64,000 nt of DNA from Oceanobacillus sojae (GCF_007991515.1 NZ_BJYM01000003.1:124001-188000), one strand, 5' to 3'. Counted from the first letter of the stretch, positions 42,474-51,853 are shown. Notes: generated by a model not told the origin, from the letters alone. A program made the numbers and translations.

Positions 42474-43433
42474 ATGGCAACATCAAAGTCAGATACATTA
42501 TACGGCAACACACCGCCAGTAAAGAAAAAGAAAAGCGGTGCGCTGGCATATATCCGAAAAAATTATATTCTTTATTTGTTTTTGTTACCAGCTATTGTGT
42601 TAGTTTTTATTTTTAATTATGTTCCAATGTATGGAGTAACCATTGCTTTTAAAGATTTCAGCCCTATAAAAGGGGTGTGGGAGAGCGAATGGGTAGGATT
42701 TGAGCATTTTCGTAACTTCTTAGAATCTCCTAACTTTCAGCAAATTTTTATGAACACTATTAAATTGAGTGCCTTTGACCTTTTACTAGGGTTTCCAGTT
42801 CCAATTATTCTGGCACTGATGCTGAATCAATTGAGAAAGGCGAGAGTGAAAAAAAATATTCAATTAATCATTTATGCACCACATTTTATCTCAGTGGTAG
42901 TTATTGCGGGAATGATTTTTATTTTCTTATCCCCGGCAGGTCCTCTAAATACCATTCTCGGTTTAGTATTTGATCAGCCAATTTCATTTATGTCTGAACC
43001 AGGATATTTTCGAACGATTTTCATTGCTTCAGGTATTTGGCAAGGGGCAGGATTTGCTTCCATTATTTATGTGGCAGCACTTTCCAATGTGGATCCGCAG
43101 CTGCATGATGCAGCCACAATGGATGGTGCAACATTGTTGCAGAGAATCCGACATATTGATCTACAGGCATTGAAGCCGACGATGACTGTGTTGTTTATAT
43201 TAGCGGTTGGAGGAATTATGGCGATTGGTTTTGAAAAGGCTTACTTACTCCAAACTTCTATGAACATACCAGCTTCAGAGATTATTGATACGTACGTTTA
43301 CAAGCGGGGGCTGCAAGCAGCAGACTGGTCGTTTGGTGCGGCGATGGGATTATTTAATTCAATTATAAGTCTAGTCTTATTAGTTATCGTTAACTTTATT
43401 GTGAAAAAAGTAAATGGAGAAACATTGTATTAG
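42474..43433 (+). CDS. ABC sugar importer permease, LplB type
   Basis: A 319-residue inner-membrane permease of the carbohydrate uptake 1 family. Six membrane helices; FNYVPMYGVTIAFKDFSP and the cytoplasmic coupling motif ALSNVDPQLHDAATMDGATLLQRIRHIDL (EAA-like) are typical of LplB/YtePtype proteins for oligosaccharides. GGGAGGG precedes ATG 42474. It forms a unit with the next two genes. The ATPase (an MsmX-like protein) is absent here, as usual for Bacillaceae where one ATPase serves many importers. Confidence 0.92.
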   Translation: MATSKSDTLYGNTPPVKKKKSGALAYIRKNYILYLFLLPAIVLVFIFNYVPMYGVTIAFKDFSPIKGVWESEWVGFEHFRNFLESPNFQQIFMNTIKLSAFDLLLGFPVPIILALMLNQLRKARVKKNIQLIIYAPHFISVVVIAGMIFIFLSPAGPLNTILGLVFDQPISFMSEPGYFRTIFIASGIWQGAGFASIIYVAALSNVDPQLHDAATMDGATLLQRIRHIDLQALKPTMTVLFILAVGGIMAIGFEKAYLLQTSMNIPASEIIDTYVYKRGLQAADWSFGAAMGLFNSIISLVLLVIVNFIVKKVNGETLY

Positions 43434-43448
43434 AGAGGAGGCAGTTTC

Positions 43449-44339
43449 ATGGATAATAAATTAATTAATAATTCTAAGTCTGATAAATTTATCTTATTTC
43501 TTAACAAAATTATGTTAGGTCTGATTGTACTAATCGTAACTGTCCCTCTTTTGTATGTTCTGCTGGGTTCCTTCCTGCAGCCTGATGTATTACTGACAAA
43601 AGGAATCTCTTTTAATCCCAGTCATTGGACAATAGATGGCTATGTCCGTATTTTTCAGGATGGCACAATTATGAGAGGCTTTTTGAATTCTATTCTCTAT
43701 GCGACTGGTTTTACATTGGTATCCGTCATCTTTACGATTATGGCAGGTTATTCTTTATCTGTTGATGGCTTAGTTGGCAAGAAAGCCCTTATGCTCTATT
43801 TCATTATTACGATGTTTTTTAACGGCGGGATGGTACCAACTTATCTGTTAGTAAGAGAACTGGGGATGCTCAATACACCGTGGGCAATTATCTTGCCGGG
43901 CGCAATTACTGTTTGGAATATTATCTTGGCAAGAACGTATTTTAGAGGATTACCAAAGGGACTGATAGAAGCTGCAATGATTGACGGGGCTTCCGATGCG
44001 AGAATATTTTTAAGCATTATTCTGCCGTTATCGAAACCGATTATCTTTGTACTAGCCCTGTACTCTTTCATTGGCCAATGGAATGCCTATTTTGACGCAA
44101 TGATTTATTTGGAAGATCGAAGCCTGTATCCATTGCAGTTAATCTTACGTGATATTTTGATACAAAATGAAGTGCAGCCGGGGATGATTGGAGACCAGAT
44201 GGCAAGAGCAGAATTGCAGCGTCTGGCAGAAATGATTAAATACTCGGCAATTGTTATAGCAAGTTTACCATTGATGATAATGTATCCATTCTTCCAAAAG
44301 TACTTTGAAAAAGGTGTTATGGTCGGATCATTAAAATAA
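43449..44339 (+). CDS. ABC sugar importer permease, LplC type
   Basis: A 296-residue partner permease. Six membrane helices, with TVPLLYVLLGSFLQPD near the N-terminus, the YSLSVDGLVGKKALMLYFI segment, and the EAA motif GLIEAAMIDGASDARIFLSIILPLSKP that docks the ATPase. It ends MVGSLK, as LplC/YtcP proteins do. The gap to the upstream permease gene is 15 bases with GAGAGGAGG in it, and the binding-protein gene follows at once. Confidence 0.92.
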   Translation: MDNKLINNSKSDKFILFLNKIMLGLIVLIVTVPLLYVLLGSFLQPDVLLTKGISFNPSHWTIDGYVRIFQDGTIMRGFLNSILYATGFTLVSVIFTIMAGYSLSVDGLVGKKALMLYFIITMFFNGGMVPTYLLVRELGMLNTPWAIILPGAITVWNIILARTYFRGLPKGLIEAAMIDGASDARIFLSIILPLSKPIIFVLALYSFIGQWNAYFDAMIYLEDRSLYPLQLILRDILIQNEVQPGMIGDQMARAELQRLAEMIKYSAIVIASLPLMIMYPFFQKYFEKGVMVGSLK

Positions 44340-44363
44340 TATAAAAAAGTGAGGGATAAAAGT

Positions 44364-45986
44364 ATGAAAGGTTTATATCGTTATTTAGCGGCAGCTATGT
44401 TTGCAGGTCTGCTACTCATGGCGGGCTGCGGGAAAAGTGATCAGGCATCGTCAGAGGATTATGAATTAAGTGACATCACTTTTCCGATAGAGGAAGAGGA
44501 TATCAGCTTGAAGTTTATTACAGAAAGCTCGCCAATGGCGCCGGAAGACCCTAATGATAAGTTAATCCTGCAACGTTTAGAAGAACAGACAGGGGTTCAT
44601 ATTGACTGGAAGAGTTTCTCAGGCGAATCCTTTACTGAGCAGCGTAACCTGGCAGTCGCAAGTGGTGACTTACCAGATGCTATCATGAATACACATTATA
44701 GTGATTATGAATTATTGGATTTAGCCTCTGATGAAGCAATTATTCCTGTAGAGGATTTAATTGATCAGTATATGCCGAATCTGCAGGCTGTGTTAGAAGA
44801 AGCACCGGAATATCGTGCTATGATGACAGCACCAGACGGCCATATCTATGCTTTTCCGTGGATTGAGGAATTAGGATCTGGCAAAGAAAGTATCCATTCT
44901 TTAGACGCTACAGGATGGATTAATGTAAAGTGGTTAGATGAACTGGGCTTAGAAATGCCTTCAACGACAGAAGAGTTAAAAGAGGCATTGATTGCTTTCA
45001 AGGAGAATGATATGGCTGGAGATGGTCAAACGATTCCATTATCGTTTATGATCAGCAATGGCGGGGAAGATGTATCCTTCTTATTCTCACCATTTGGTGA
45101 AGGAGAGAACTGGGATCATACCGTTGTCACCAATGAAGATGAAGTCTTGTTCACCTCTGCGCAGGACGGTTATAAAGATGCTATTAACTATTTAAATGAA
45201 TTATATGAATTAGATTTGATTGATGTAGAAGCCTTTGAGCAGGAATGGAATACGTACTTAGCTAAAGGACAGGAAGGACGTTACGGTTTATACTTTACGT
45301 GGGATATGGCAAATATTTCCGGCACCGAAGATTATGCAATGCTTCCTCCGTTAGAAGGACCTGATGGACGTAAGCATGTCGCCCGATCCAATGGAATGGG
45401 ATTTGACCGTTCACGTATGGTTATTACATCTGCAAATGAGAATTTAGAGCTGACAGCTAAGTGGATTGACCAGCTGTATGATCCGCTGCAATCCGTACAG
45501 GATAACTGGGGAACTTATGGAGATGAAGAGAAGCAAAATATCTTTGAATATGATGAGAATGAAGGTATGTTGAAACATTTACCGTTGGAAGGTACAGCAC
45601 CGGTAGAACTGCGTGAAGAGACATCTATTGGCGGACCGTTAGCTGTTTTGGATAGTTATTATGGGAATGTAACGACGATGCCAGATGATGCAGCATGGAG
45701 ATTGGATCAGCTGCATGAAACATTAGTGCCTTACATGAATAATGATAATATTTACCCAAAAGTATTTATGTCTTTAGACGAATTAAAGCAGCTTAGTGAT
45801 ATTGAAAATGATTTATTCCCATATGTGGAACGCAAGAAGTCTGAGTGGATTACCAATGGTAAAGCAGATGAGGAGTGGGAGGACTACCTTGCCGAATTGG
45901 ATCGTTTAGGTTATCAGGAATGGTTAGAAATCAAGCAAGGTGCCTATGATCGAAATGCAGAAGTAGAGGCAGAGGCTGTAGAATAG
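44364..45986 (+). CDS. Sugar-binding lipoprotein of the importer, LplA type
   Basis: A 540-residue extracellular binding protein. Signal peptide MKGLYRYLAAAMFAGLLLMAG with lipobox AGC (C22); the mature part carries TGVHIDWKSFSGESFTEQRNL, SGDLPDAIMN and DRLGYQEWLEIKQGAYDRN, typical of the large (500-560 residue) LplA/YtcQ group that binds oligosaccharides. It completes the importer with the two permeases. ATG 44364 lies seven bases after GAGGG; the frame's GTG at 44349 overlaps that site. Fructo-oligosaccharides released by the GH32 enzyme are the probable cargo (inference). A strong terminator follows. Confidence 0.93.
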   Translation: MKGLYRYLAAAMFAGLLLMAGCGKSDQASSEDYELSDITFPIEEEDISLKFITESSPMAPEDPNDKLILQRLEEQTGVHIDWKSFSGESFTEQRNLAVASGDLPDAIMNTHYSDYELLDLASDEAIIPVEDLIDQYMPNLQAVLEEAPEYRAMMTAPDGHIYAFPWIEELGSGKESIHSLDATGWINVKWLDELGLEMPSTTEELKEALIAFKENDMAGDGQTIPLSFMISNGGEDVSFLFSPFGEGENWDHTVVTNEDEVLFTSAQDGYKDAINYLNELYELDLIDVEAFEQEWNTYLAKGQEGRYGLYFTWDMANISGTEDYAMLPPLEGPDGRKHVARSNGMGFDRSRMVITSANENLELTAKWIDQLYDPLQSVQDNWGTYGDEEKQNIFEYDENEGMLKHLPLEGTAPVELREETSIGGPLAVLDSYYGNVTTMPDDAAWRLDQLHETLVPYMNNDNIYPKVFMSLDELKQLSDIENDLFPYVERKKSEWITNGKADEEWEDYLAELDRLGYQEWLEIKQGAYDRNAEVEAEAVE

Positions 45987-46007
45987 TTCTATATAGAAAT
46001 TAACTCG

Positions 46008-46045
46008 ACCTTATACAGGAAAGATAATCCTGTATAAGGTTTTTT
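46008..46045 (+). terminator. Terminator of the importer operon
   Basis: Perfect 13-bp stem ACCTTATACAGGA / TCCTGTATAAGGT and six T. The space to 46310 holds only a 7-codon frame with a good binding site (see rejected items). Confidence 0.92.
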
Positions 46046-46310
46046 AAGTAGAATAGAAGATTTTATGAGTTAGTTTAAATTAATGAAGCATTTGAAAAAA
46101 AGGAGTAACAATGAAGCTGATGGTAAAAATGGATTAATAGTCAGCTTGAAAATGTATTAAAATAAACCGCAAAAAATCAAAGGTAAGTTTAGTAGGCAGG
46201 ATTTGGTTTCTGTGATTTTTGTTTTATAGAAGAACGAACCAAATTTTTCCATGGTAATATACTTGCGATTTGAATAATTATGTTAAAATTCAAATAAGGG
46301 AGGTTTTAAA

Positions 46311-47186
46311 ATGTGGGAACAAGAAATTGTGAAAACAGCAAGGGGAGATTTCGAAATTTTTCGTAAAGGAGAAGGAGAACCTTTATGTTCAACACATTTA
46401 TATAGTGAGTTCAATGAGCTTGGAGATTATTTTTCCGATGAGTTTACCGATTATTTCTCGGTGATTCTAGTAAATTTAAGAGAAGCCGGAAATTCCTGTG
46501 AAGCAGAGGAAGAATACCAATTAAGCATGGCAGAATCAGTGTATGATTTGGAAGCAATACGGGAAGCTCTAGGTTATGAAAAATGGACTTTTGCCGGACA
46601 TTCGACAGGTGGAATGCTTGGACTGAAATATGCGATTTTAAAACCGGATTCTTTAACAAAAGTAATTGTCGGAGGTGCGGCTGCATCCAGGCAGTATATG
46701 AAGCACCCAGAAAGTATCTACTGCAAAGAATCCCCTTATAATAAACGTTTATTAGAGATTCTTAACATCTTAAAAATTTCAACGGATAAAGCTGAGCGAC
46801 GACAGGCGAATAAAGAATGGTCAGATATGTCCTTATATTACCCAGAGAAAAGAGAAGAATATTTCCAAAGGCCAAGCAGCGGAAAAACAATAGGCAGCAG
46901 ATTGGATTATTATTCATATAGGGAATTACCAGAATACGATATTACTCAGGAATTGCCAGATGTAAAAATACCTGTATTTGTATACTGTGGGGTACACGAT
47001 GCGCAGTGTCCATATGTGTTTTCAGAGGAAATAGCGATGAAGCTGGCTAATTCCAGATTATATGCTTATTCTTACAGTAATCATTTTCCATACATTGAGG
47101 AAAAGAAGAAATTCAATGAGATGGTCCGCGCGTTTGTAAAAGTAGAGGACGGAGAAGTCTTTACCAAGAATAAAGCACATTCCTGA
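46311..47186 (+). CDS. Alpha/beta hydrolase, proline-iminopeptidase-like
   Basis: A 291-residue soluble hydrolase. The nucleophile elbow is AGHSTGG (Ser about 97), with the acid in GVHDAQCP (Asp about 230) and the histidine in YSNHFPYIEE (about 262), giving a full triad. The N-terminal FRKGEGEPLCSTHLYSEFNE and LRGxGxS-like LREAGNSC place it near proline iminopeptidases and related esterases; the cap region is 140-200. The actual substrate is unknown. AGGGAGG precedes ATG 46311. It has its own transcript. Confidence 0.85.
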   Translation: MWEQEIVKTARGDFEIFRKGEGEPLCSTHLYSEFNELGDYFSDEFTDYFSVILVNLREAGNSCEAEEEYQLSMAESVYDLEAIREALGYEKWTFAGHSTGGMLGLKYAILKPDSLTKVIVGGAAASRQYMKHPESIYCKESPYNKRLLEILNILKISTDKAERRQANKEWSDMSLYYPEKREEYFQRPSSGKTIGSRLDYYSYRELPEYDITQELPDVKIPVFVYCGVHDAQCPYVFSEEIAMKLANSRLYAYSYSNHFPYIEEKKKFNEMVRAFVKVEDGEVFTKNKAHS

Positions 47187-47270
47187 AAATAAATACTTGT
47201 TTTAAAAGATGTTCTTGTATCGCTGTCTTATAAATAACATCATGATAAATTGCAAGAGCATCTTCCTGTA

Positions 47271-47711
47271 TTAACTTTTCATCCCCATCAGTTCCTTCAG
47301 TTCTTCCTCATTCTGTATCAAATCTTCCAGCGTATATTCCTCCAGCACTTTAAAAAATTGAAATAATGCTTTATTCAAGACGTGCTTCAGGGAACAGCCT
47401 GGTGAAATCACACAATGATCGGTACCTTTATCAAAGCATTCGAGCAGATTAAAATCACTCTCCAGGGAGCGGATTAATAATCCAATATTTATGTCTGAAG
47501 CAGATTTAGCAAGACGGAAACCGCCATTTCTTCCCCTGACCGATAGTAGTAAACCTCTTTTTGTTAAATCATGGACAACCTTTCTCAGGTGCTCAGGTGA
47601 GATGGAATATACATCGGATACTTCTTTGATGGTTGAAAGTTCTTCCTCTGGTTTTAACCCCGTAAAAATCAAGACGCGTAAGGAGAAGTCTGTATATTTT
47701 TTTAAGTTCAT
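47271..47711 (-). CDS. nsrR: Rrf2-family NO-sensing repressor
   Basis: A 146-residue winged-helix protein: MNLKKYTDFSLRVLIFTG start, ISPEHLRKVVHDLTKRGLLLSVRGRNGGFRLA DNA-binding segment, and three cysteines at 92, 100 and 106 (ECF...DHC...PGC), the spacing that holds the [4Fe-4S] cluster in B. subtilis NsrR. NO damages the cluster and relieves repression. It is divergent from hmp, its classic target, with an AT-rich dyad between. ATG 47711 follows GGAGAGA; an extension to 47753 is possible in frame but unsupported. Confidence 0.9.
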   Translation of the reverse strand: MNLKKYTDFSLRVLIFTGLKPEEELSTIKEVSDVYSISPEHLRKVVHDLTKRGLLLSVRGRNGGFRLAKSASDINIGLLIRSLESDFNLLECFDKGTDHCVISPGCSLKHVLNKALFQFFKVLEEYTLEDLIQNEEELKELMGMKS

Positions 47712-47771
47712 AGTATCTCTCCATTTGTTAATTATTTCACATAATTGTAACATAAAATTGTCTTTGACACA

Positions 47772-47822
47772 TTGAATTCACATTTTAACAGGAATAGAAT
47801 AAAAGATGTATTTTAAATACAT
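47772..47822 (+). promoter_or_regulatory. hmp promoter and NsrR operator
   Basis: TTGAAT (47772-47777), 17 bases, TAGAAT (47795-47800). Immediately downstream is ATGTATTTTAAATACAT (47806-47822), a 17-bp perfect palindrome matching the NsrR consensus, so the repressor would cover the transcription start. Confidence 0.82.
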
Positions 47823-47869
47823 GTTTTATTTATTAGTATTAATAATATATAACAAAGGAGCGTTTTTAA

Positions 47870-49087
47870 ATGAGTACTGCAGTTGGATTAGATCAAAAAA
47901 CAATTGAAATTATTAAATCGACTGTTCCTGTATTACAGGAGCACGGGGAAGCTATTACAAAACACTTTTATAAAATTATGTTAGAGAATGAACCAGAATT
48001 AAAGAATGTCTTTAATCAGACAAATCAGAGGAAAGGAGCACAGTCAAAAGCATTAGCTGGGGCAGTATATGCAGCGGCAGCAAATATCGAACATTTGGAG
48101 AATATCCTGCCTAATGTGAAGCAAATAGCGCATAAACATACGAGCTTAAATATAAAGCCGGAACAATATCCTATTGTAGGGAAATACCTGTTAATAGCGA
48201 TTAAGGAAGTACTTGGAGACGCTGCCACAGATGAAATTATCGAGGCATGGGGAAAAGCTTACGGCGTTATTGCAGATGTTTTTATCAGTGTGGAAAAAGA
48301 AATGTATGACGAAAAGCAAAATGCTTCTGGGGACTGGGTTGGATTTCGTGATTTTACAGTCGCTGAAAAAATCCCGGAAAGTGAAGTTATTACTTCCTTT
48401 TATTTAAAACCTGCAGATAATGGAGAAATTCCATCTTATCGACCAGGTCAATACATCACTATAAAAGCACAAATTGATGGTGAGCCTTATGATCATCTAC
48501 GCCAATATAGTTTATCTGCAGCGCCTGGTCAGAATTTCTTACGGATCAGTGTGAAGCGGGAAAATGAACATAATCCTGAAGGCATTGTATCGAACTATTT
48601 ACACAATCAGGTACAAGAAGGATCTGTAGTTTCGATCAGTTCGCCATCTGGAGATTTTGTATTGAATGATGCAGAGCAAAGATCGTTAGTGTTAATTAGT
48701 GGAGGGGTCGGCTTAACCCCATTAGTAAGTATGCTGGAAACTGTTGTAAAAGAGCAGCCTGAAAGAAAAGTTATCTTTATTCATGCGACAAGATCACGGG
48801 CTTATCATGCAATGAAAGACAGAGTAGCATCTATTGCAGAAGCAAATGAGCAAGTGACCCATTATACAGTTTATGAGGATAATTCCAACGCCGATGCGTG
48901 TGATAAACAAGGATTTATCGATTATGATTGGTTAAAAACAGTTATTCCAACTACAGACGCATCCTTTTATATGTGTGGGCCTAAAGGATTTATGAGTGCA
49001 ATAAATGGCCTTTTAAGAAAATTGAATGTTGCGGATGATGATATTCATTTTGAATTCTTTGGACCTATGGATGAGCTTGCGAATTAA
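47870..49087 (+). CDS. hmp: Flavohemoglobin, nitric oxide dioxygenase
   Basis: A 405-residue enzyme converting NO and O2 to nitrate with NAD(P)H. Globin domain 1-148: haem-binding H90 in IAHKHTS, with distal Tyr in HFYKIML and Gln in QRKGAQSKAL. FAD domain 155-262 with RPGQYITI and the LRQYSLSAA motif. NAD domain 268-400 with GGVGLTPLVSML and YMCGPKGFM. Standard length. AAAGGAG precedes ATG 47870. Control by NsrR is expected from the operator at 47806-47822. Protects against nitrosative stress and supports anaerobic nitrite growth. Confidence 0.95.
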   Translation: MSTAVGLDQKTIEIIKSTVPVLQEHGEAITKHFYKIMLENEPELKNVFNQTNQRKGAQSKALAGAVYAAAANIEHLENILPNVKQIAHKHTSLNIKPEQYPIVGKYLLIAIKEVLGDAATDEIIEAWGKAYGVIADVFISVEKEMYDEKQNASGDWVGFRDFTVAEKIPESEVITSFYLKPADNGEIPSYRPGQYITIKAQIDGEPYDHLRQYSLSAAPGQNFLRISVKRENEHNPEGIVSNYLHNQVQEGSVVSISSPSGDFVLNDAEQRSLVLISGGVGLTPLVSMLETVVKEQPERKVIFIHATRSRAYHAMKDRVASIAEANEQVTHYTVYEDNSNADACDKQGFIDYDWLKTVIPTTDASFYMCGPKGFMSAINGLLRKLNVADDDIHFEFFGPMDELAN

Positions 49088-49236
49088 ATAATAAGACTGA
49101 TGAGACTGGCTTATGAAGAGAGTCTATTTTAAGAGTTATGGTTAACTTTTGAGTAGGCAAATATCTTCTTAGGCTGGTCTTTTTTTATGGCTTTGTTTTA
49201 AAATAAAAATAACAGAAATGCAGGACATCCGCTTAT

Positions 49237-49842
49237 CTAATAATTATTTAGTTTGTATTTTGAAACTGGATGATAATTTAAGATTTTAATTAATTGATTT
49301 GTCATATCCTCCACTGGTATCTGGAAGTCACTTTTTATCCAATTTATAATTAATCCCCAAACACCGTAAGCACGATAAGTAATGAACAATTCATCATCCA
49401 TATCCAACTCTTGATTTGCGTAGTTAGAGATGTCATTTTTGTGCAGCTGGATTAGTGTATTGATAAATTGTGACTGGAATCCGGGGATACCTTCTGAATC
49501 TTTCCATAGCTGATAGAAATTAATATTATCCAGTATGTGATAAAAAATAATTACATTGGAAGAGGATAAACTATCTACCGTAAGCCATTTCTTATTTTTG
49601 TAGGGAAAACGGAAGGATTCAGTTAAATCTTCCAAGATAGAATGGATTAAATCATGGACTAATGTTTCTTTATCTTGATAATGTCGATAGAATGTTGTTC
49701 GATTATAATCCGCAGATGTTACGATATCTGTTACTGTAATACGGTGATAATCTTTTTCATTCAATAACAAAATGAATGCATTTTGCATGTTCTTTTTAGT
49801 TCTTCGAATCCGTCGATCTTCTGCTTCACTGTCTGTAACCAT
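49237..49842 (-). CDS. TetR-family regulator
   Basis: A 201-residue repressor. Residues 10-60 are the helix-turn-helix domain (RTKKNMQNAFILLLNEKDYHRITVTDIVTSADYNRTTFYRHYQDKETLVHDLI), with the FYRHY motif normal for the family; the rest is a helical ligand domain of the dihydroxyacetone-kinase-regulator-like type (TetR_C_8). AAGGAGG precedes ATG 49842; an upstream in-frame ATG is unsupported. It is divergent from two SDR genes, with a 15-bp palindrome between, so it probably represses them. The ligand is unknown. Confidence 0.88.
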   Translation of the reverse strand: MVTDSEAEDRRIRRTKKNMQNAFILLLNEKDYHRITVTDIVTSADYNRTTFYRHYQDKETLVHDLIHSILEDLTESFRFPYKNKKWLTVDSLSSSNVIIFYHILDNINFYQLWKDSEGIPGFQSQFINTLIQLHKNDISNYANQELDMDDELFITYRAYGVWGLIINWIKSDFQIPVEDMTNQLIKILNYHPVSKYKLNNY

Positions 49843-49974
49843 AAATATATCCTCCTTAATGATAGATTGGCAGTGCAACAGTATTTCTAAATATGTTGAC
49901 TAACCATACAGATTTCTTTTTTTTAATGATTGAATATGTGAAGTGAGCATTTATACTTAAGTTAAGATTAATAT

Positions 49975-50025
49975 TGTAAGCGTTTGCTAATATTTATTCT
50001 ACACGTATTCATTGAGTTACTCAAT
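49975..50025 (+). promoter_or_regulatory. Putative TetR operator and cre-like site before the SDR pair
   Basis: ATTGAGTTACTCAAT at 50011-50025 is a perfect 15-bp palindrome 34 bases before the first SDR start, suited to a TetR dimer. TGTAAGCGTTTGCT (49975-49988) matches cre at 12 of 14 positions. Confidence 0.5.
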
Positions 50026-50058
50026 TTACAGACATATTAATTAGGGAGGTAATAACGT

Positions 50059-50790
50059 ATGGACAGATTGAAGGGGAAAGTAGTAATTGTTACAGGTGGT
50101 GCAAGAGGAATGGGAGCTCAGCATGTTAGAAGAATGGTGGAAGAAGGAGCAAAAGTCGCGGTTACAGATATATTGGGGGAGGATGGGAGAAAATTAAAAC
50201 AGGAACTAGGTAGTAATGTTCTCTTTATAAAACATGATGTTACCAAAGCAGAAGATTGGGAAAAGGTGGTGCGGGAAACAGAAGAAGCCTTCGGACCAAT
50301 CAATGTTTTGATTAATAACGCGGGGATTGATATTTCTGAAATTGATTTAGAAGACTACCCTGAAGAAACATACCGAAAAGTGATTGATGTGAATCAGGTT
50401 TCTGTATTCTTGGGAATGAAGCATGCTGCTCCATCGATGAAAAAAACTAAGGAAGGATCCATTGTTAATATATCCTCATTGGCCGGAATTATTGGAGCAT
50501 ATAAAAAAGGTGCGTATACAGCCTCAAAGTTTGCTGTAAGAGGTATGACAAAATCGGCAGCACTGGAATTAGGCGAATTTGGAATTCGGGTGAATTCAGT
50601 CCATCCGGGATTTATAAGGACGCCAATGACAGAGCATCTGATTAACGATGAATTGGTTAGTATGTTTCCTTTAAGAAGAGCTGGAGAACCGGAAGAGGTA
50701 ACCAATCTGGTCATCTTTTTGGCATCGGATGAGTCAAGTTATATGACGGGATCAGAATTAGTAATTGATGGCGGTCTAAGTGCGCAATAA
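50059..50790 (+). CDS. SDR oxidoreductase, hydroxysteroid-dehydrogenase-like
   Basis: A 243-residue classical SDR: TGGARGMG (residues 12-19) for NAD(P), D at the end of strand 2 (VTDILGED) favouring NAD, NNAG at about 90, catalytic Ser in NISSLAG, and YTASK (Tyr about 152, Lys 156). The layout MDRLKGKVVIVTGGARGMG resembles 3-alpha/20-beta-hydroxysteroid and cyclohexanol dehydrogenases. It is first in a two-gene operon with a second SDR (gap 23 bases), both facing a TetR gene. The substrate may be a cyclic or secondary alcohol (inference). Confidence 0.88.
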   Translation: MDRLKGKVVIVTGGARGMGAQHVRRMVEEGAKVAVTDILGEDGRKLKQELGSNVLFIKHDVTKAEDWEKVVRETEEAFGPINVLINNAGIDISEIDLEDYPEETYRKVIDVNQVSVFLGMKHAAPSMKKTKEGSIVNISSLAGIIGAYKKGAYTASKFAVRGMTKSAALELGEFGIRVNSVHPGFIRTPMTEHLINDELVSMFPLRRAGEPEEVTNLVIFLASDESSYMTGSELVIDGGLSAQ

Positions 50791-50813
50791 AAAACGGGAT
50801 GGAGATGAGTTAG

Positions 50814-51587
50814 ATGGACAGATTAGCTGGAAAAGTAGCTATTATCACAGGAGCTGCAAGTGGAATGGGGCTGGCTGGTGCACAATTATTTTCTGAACAA
50901 GGAGCAAAGGTAGTCGCTACAGATGTGGAAGTAGATTTATTAGAGAAAAAGGTAGACGAAATTGTTAAAGGCGGCGGAGATGCTATTGCCTTAAGGTTGG
51001 ATGTATCGGACCAGAAATCATGGGATTATGTGATTGACAGAACAATGGAGCAATACGGGAAAATAGATGTATTAGTAAACAATGCAGGTATTCATATGGC
51101 AAAAGGAATTCTCGAAGCTGAGCTGGATGATTGGAATAAGGTAATGGCGATAAATACCACTGGAGTGTGGTTAGGGATGAAAGCTGTGATCCCGCATATG
51201 CAAAAGCAGGGTGGCGGATCTATTGTGAATACCTCTTCTATTGCTGCGATTGTCGGCGGGATTGGTGATGCAGAAGGAGCCGCATATAGTGCTTCTAAGG
51301 GAGCGGTACGATCTTTGACAAAGCATGCGGCACAATGGTTTGGTGAAGATAATATCCGTGTGAATTCGGTTCATCCTGGAGCTATTTTTACCGGGATGGC
51401 AGAAAAAACTGGTATTAAATCCCGGGAACAAATGGGAGAAAATTTTAAGGGAAGAACTCCTTTAAAGCCTTATGCTGGAGAGTCTTTGGATATTGCTAAT
51501 GCATATCTGTATTTAGCATCGGATGAATCAAAGTATGTAACAGGCTTAGAATTGGTAGTTGATGGTGGATGGACAACGAGTTCTTAA
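50814..51587 (+). CDS. SDR oxidoreductase, second of tandem pair
   Basis: A 257-residue classical SDR with TGAASGMG (12-19), VATDVEVD, NNAGIHMAKG, Ser in NTSSIAAIVGG and YSASKGA (Tyr about 160, Lys 164). It is related to its neighbour but not a recent duplicate: the residues around the active site and the C-terminal substrate loop (EKTGIKSREQMGENF) differ, so the two may act on different stereoisomers or successive steps. GGGATGGAGATGAG precedes ATG 50814. No terminator is evident. Confidence 0.88.
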   Translation: MDRLAGKVAIITGAASGMGLAGAQLFSEQGAKVVATDVEVDLLEKKVDEIVKGGGDAIALRLDVSDQKSWDYVIDRTMEQYGKIDVLVNNAGIHMAKGILEAELDDWNKVMAINTTGVWLGMKAVIPHMQKQGGGSIVNTSSIAAIVGGIGDAEGAAYSASKGAVRSLTKHAAQWFGEDNIRVNSVHPGAIFTGMAEKTGIKSREQMGENFKGRTPLKPYAGESLDIANAYLYLASDESKYVTGLELVVDGGWTTSS

Positions 51588-51661
51588 TTAAGAGAGTTAT
51601 AACAGGCGGGCTTCTCGTATAAGATGATGAAAAAAGTTTGCCAATGAAGAGTAAATAAGGT

Positions 51662-51702
51662 GCTCCATTTATAAGATGAAAAAAGTTAGCTATAAATGGA
51701 GC
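51662..51702 (-). terminator. Inverted repeat below the small Cys-rich gene
   Basis: Perfect 12-bp arms GCTCCATTTATA / TATAAATGGAGC with a 17-base loop. No proper T tract, so termination is uncertain. A similar unit (ATAAGATGATGAAAAAAGTTTGCC) lies just upstream at 51618-51641. Confidence 0.45.
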
Positions 51703-51706
51703 ATAA

Positions 51707-51853
51707 TTATAAAGATTTATCTTCTTTATCTTCATTATGACATGAAAAACAGACCAGTGTATGATCCTCTTGCACAACACCTTCTAAAAAGCCGTTATGA
51801 CAGTAAACGTTTTTCTCGCAAACACCACAGATGCCTACAAATTCCTTCTCCAT
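51707..51853 (-). CDS. Small zinc-ribbon-like protein
   Basis: A 48-residue protein, MEKEFVGICGVCEKNVYCHN then a loop and LVCFSCHNEDKEDKSL. The two CxxC knuckles (CGVC, CFSC) plus YCH suggest one zinc site. The family is not named to my knowledge, but short proteins of this pattern occur in Bacillaceae. AAGGAGA-type site upstream of ATG 51853; the longer frame begins in an AT-rich promoter area. Divergent from the murE-like pseudogene. Confidence 0.6.
   Translation of the reverse strand: MEKEFVGICGVCEKNVYCHNGFLEGVVQEDHTLVCFSCHNEDKEDKSL

Noticed and set aside
46111-46134. A 7-codon frame (MKLMVKMD) with AAAGGAG before it, upstream of the alpha/beta hydrolase gene
   Set aside because: Too short to judge; it may be a stump of a lost gene. 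No paired hairpins supporting attenuation were seen.
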